Assembly (NCBI GenBank): GCA_015179025.1
Contig: WHUX01000295.1
Span: 1-53,841 of the forward strand
Direction: 5' to 3'
From: Terfezia claveryi
Taxonomy: Eukaryota; Ascomycota; Pezizomycetes; Pezizales; Pezizaceae
Length of the DNA: 53,841 nucleotides
The notes under the pieces were generated by a model. The model worked only from the letters and a program-made list of their open reading frames with translations, had not been told where the DNA came from and made no database searches. The translations under genes were made by a program, and so were the position numbers. Below are positions 51,328 through 53,841 of this stretch, one piece after another (the first letter of the stretch is position 1; every line of letters starts with the position of its first letter).

Positions 51328-53190
51328 TTAGTAGTTAACATTCAACCCATAATACCTATTGTTCCTGTCCATATAGGTACTACTTCCTTCAGCTTCAGTA
51401 TCATACCTGATATTATCATACCCTTCCTTGAAGTCCTTATCAAAACTTGTTTGAGAAAAGAAATGTTTAAGCATTAATTGGGGTATGTCCATCTCTTTTC
51501 CTTTACCTTTGTCAATCTTGACTGCATTAGATGAAACAGGGGGAGCAAGGACTTTTTTTCTTTCATCATCAATCATTTTCAAGGTTTCTTTCCTTGTCTT
51601 ATTCTTGCCAAGCTTATTCTCACCAACCTTTCTCTTTTTGTAAGTTGCTTGCTTATTACCAGTCAACCAGAATTGTTTTTTCAATGACTCATCAACACCA
51701 TCAGCATATACCCACTCATCAAATTTATGAGGCCATCCCTTCCATTTCACCTTGTACTGCAGCTTCCCTGTTCTAGGTTGTGACCTAAATTCCAAAACTC
51801 TTTCTACCTCATACCTGTCTTCCTTAACTGGTCCTGGTTGTTCCAGAGTTCTGGAGGGGAACAGTTTTATTGGATTAGGGAAGAAGGGCTTTAGAAGTGA
51901 GGTGTAGAAGGAATTGTTGATATTATTGAGGTCAGGGAAGTCAGTGAAGTCAAGTTTAGCATTTTGACTCCATGGTGAATATTTGGTAATGGTGAAGGGG
52001 CCTATCCATTTTGGGATAGTTTGGAGGAGTGGTACCTTGCTGGGAGGTTCTTTGTTGACAGCATCATCTGATCATTGATTTGGTAATCAGGGGAGGCTCT
52101 TCTGTGTTTGTTGGCTTGCTGAATTTGGTCCTTTTTTGCTTTAGTAAGGTTTTCAGCAACCTGGTAAATCTGGTTGTAGGGTTTGAATAGGTAGGAATTG
52201 GGTGAGGCAGGATAGGTGGTGACAAATTAGGCTGGTATCCTAGCTTGGTAAAAAAGGGAAAAAGTCCTCTTGTAGTACTAACTCTTGCATTCACCTCTGT
52301 TTAAACAGAAGGTGTGGCTTGTACCCAATTCAATCCTTGTTCCAGCTTCTTGGCTGCAAATATAGGAATAATTGTCCTATTCTTGCTTTCACTTGTCCCA
52401 TCAGTCTGGGGGTGATATGTGGAAGATGCTTTATGCATAATTCCATTTTTCTGCATCCAATCTTGAAAAGCAGTAGACATAAACAAGGGGTCTTGGTCAG
52501 AAACAATTTCATAAGGGAAACCCACATTAGGCTTAATGAATCTTTCAAAGATATCAATAACCCCTAATGTATCAACATTGTCTGCAACAGGTAATAAGAA
52601 TGTGAAATCAGAATGCCTGTCAGTCATGACTAATAACTTATGAAATAACAACATGTGAGGCTTGTCATCTTTAGAAGTTCTGTAACCAAGAGTAAATTCA
52701 GTACATGAAATCATAACAGGTTCTATACTAAGAAAATCCATAGCCATACTACCCCATGGCCTAGTAGTACATTTAGAGGAGTAAGGAATCCAGGGGGTTT
52801 CTGTGTAGATCCTTTGGTGATTTGACAGATTTCACAACTCCTCACAAATTGTTCAACCTGTTTATAAAAATCCTGAAAGATATACTTATTGGTAAGCTCT
52901 TCTGCTGTTTTTGCAAGGCCTCCATGTCCAGTAGTAACATGTGCTTGTTGGATAAGGCTTCAGAGGCAGGGTTACCTTTAACTTGTAATCCCTTGGAATT
53001 ACCATCCTCCAAGCAAAACTCTTCAAGAGGTACATAAACCCATCCTGTACCTTTACTGTAGGTACTTGTTTTCCTCTCTTGACTCTTAAGTACAGTGGTC
53101 CAAATACTGTATCTTTTTCCAACTCTTCTCTGTAATGCCATTCCAACTCATAATCTCCTATCCATTCAGCAATTACCAAATCTGTTCCAT
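51328..53190 (-). pseudogene. Integrase and chromodomain of second Ty3 element
   Basis: Reverse strand: LEKDTVFGPLYLRV (~53120), H2C2 finger HVTTGHGGLAKTAEE...CEICQ (52940-52810, in a shifted frame), Asp in MAMDFLSIEP (52740), Asp in IVSDQDPLFM (52505) and Glu in GTSESKNRT (52390), so the triad is present in one open frame (52747-52301). PFFTKLGYQPNLSP follows at ~52250, then in another frame WIGPFTITKYSPWSQ (~51995) and the chromodomain LEFRSQPRTGKLQYKVKWKG / DEWVYADGVDES (51795-51690). A Lys-rich tail of ~100 residues extends beyond the chromodomain to 51328. At least three frameshifts. Confidence 0.8.
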
Positions 53191-53309
53191 GCTCTTTTCA
53201 ACTTCATCCTGGACCCCTATTGCCTTTTTCAGGTAGTCACTATTGTGGAAGGCTTATTGAGGGCCTTCAAATTATTCTTTCTAGTATCATAGGAGCTGAC
53301 AAAGTTTTT

Positions 53310-53820
53310 GTTCAGATTATGGTAGCCAAGACAATACTTGCATCTTGGTACCTCTTTTCCTCCTGTGGTAGTGACCTTAGGGAGGTTTGGGCATAGGTGG
53401 GACCAGTGACCATCTTGGTTACATATGGTGCATTTTTGATGGTTTCTGCTGGGAGTGGATGTTGCAGTAGGAAGAGTTTGTTGTCAAGGGGGCATTTGTT
53501 GCTGAAGTGAGTTGTTTCCATGCAGTTAGTACACATAGGAGGAGGGAATCTAGCCTTTTTAGGAAGTTCTCCTTAAAGTGTCCAATTGCCCAATAGTTGT
53601 CACAAAGATTAATTGCAGGATCTTGTTGTTGCATTGGGAAGTTTTGTGGCCCACTTTACTACATAGAGAACAGAACTCTCTGTCATGAGTTCTGTTAGTG
53701 GAGGAAGGAGGATTTATCCTCAGGGAAAATGTCAGGAAGGGTGCTGACAGAGGATGCAGGTGAGGCTTCTGGAGGAGGAGGAGGCTGGAAGTGCACCTTC
53801 TTGTTGTCTGCCTCATCCTT
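53310..53820 (-). pseudogene. Gag region with about five zinc-knuckle-like motifs
   Basis: Reverse strand, in order and across shifting frames: CSLCSKVGHKTSQC (~53680), CDNYWAIGHFKENF (~53600, two Cys lost), CTNCMETTHFSNKC (~53530), CTICNQDGHWSHLC (~53430) and CKYCLGYHNLNKNF (~53345, last Cys lost). All follow Cys-x2-Cys-x4-His-x4-Cys spacing. Integrase sequence starts about 130 bp later without protease or reverse transcriptase. The N-terminal capsid part is beyond the window edge. Confidence 0.7.
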
Positions 53821-53841
53821 GCACTTAGGGGAGGCAGCCTT

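Larger units (their letters stand above)
50657..53841 (-). mobile_element. Second chromodomain Ty3/Gypsy element, runs off the window
   Basis: Reverse strand order from the window edge: zinc-knuckle gag (53820-53320), integrase (53190-52060), chromodomain (51795-51650), purine tract (AACAGGGAGGCA at 51276-51265) and 3' LTR (51264-50657). Reverse transcriptase and protease are missing between gag and integrase. It inserted into the Copia pol at 50656. The 5' LTR lies outside. Confidence 0.8.

Overview
The window looks like transposon-dense, gene-poor DNA of a filamentous ascomycete. The evidence is a Tad1-like set of LINE remnants, chromodomain Ty3/Gypsy elements, pogo-, hAT- and Mutator-like DNA elements, a FunK1 fungal kinase, and a fungal monocarboxylate-type MFS gene with a 66-bp intron using GTAAGT. 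Genus cannot be read from the sequence; a Pezizomycotina fungus is my inference. No rRNA, convincing tRNA, CRISPR or bacterial feature was seen.

Layout. 0-3.3 kb: a LINE ORF2 tail (+) and two LINE ORF1 relics (-) separated by a 53-bp tandem array. 4-11.7 kb: two near-identical 2.17-kb pogo-type elements with TA target duplications, each carrying an intact ORF with a zinc-finger-like motif and in-frame repeats; each sits in a copy of the same LINE 5' region, and a third diverged copy lacks the insertion. 11.9-16 kb: LINE/SINE-like 3' tails, an ORF1 relic, a Ty3 integrase relic and an unknown minus-strand ORF. 16.2-18 kb: a decayed unknown gene. 18.7-21.9 kb: an 868-bp inverted-repeat element, short repeats, and a 551-bp hAT-type MITE with its uninterrupted paralogous site nearby. 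24.4-25.5 kb: the clearest intact host-like gene (378 aa), with an HEPN-like R-x4-H motif. 26-29.6 kb: two 5'-truncated LINEs. 30-31.3 kb: a broken MFS gene. 31.5-33 kb: a Ty3 gag relic. 33.2-35.5 kb: a FunK1 kinase split by one frameshift at a G8 run.

35.9-48.9 kb is the most striking part. A ~630-bp pogo-like element (B) was invaded at two points: by a 2.77-kb fold-back element (9-bp target duplication, giant palindrome of 40-43 bp repeats), and by a long-terminal-inverted-repeat element (8-bp duplication), which was itself invaded by a 6.6-kb chromovirus (5-bp duplication). All target duplications can be read, so the order of insertion follows. The chromovirus has a self-priming (Tf1-type) primer binding site and nonsense codons explicable as C-to-T changes, suggesting RIP-like mutation. 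49.7-53.8 kb: an integrase relic, a Copia 3' end, and a second chromodomain Ty3 element inserted into that Copia copy; its gag has about five zinc-knuckle-like motifs and is followed directly by integrase, with no reverse transcriptase.

Most reading frames here therefore belong to mobile elements. The candidates for live genes are the 378-aa ORF, the two zinc-finger ORFs, and, if its frameshift is an artefact, the kinase.
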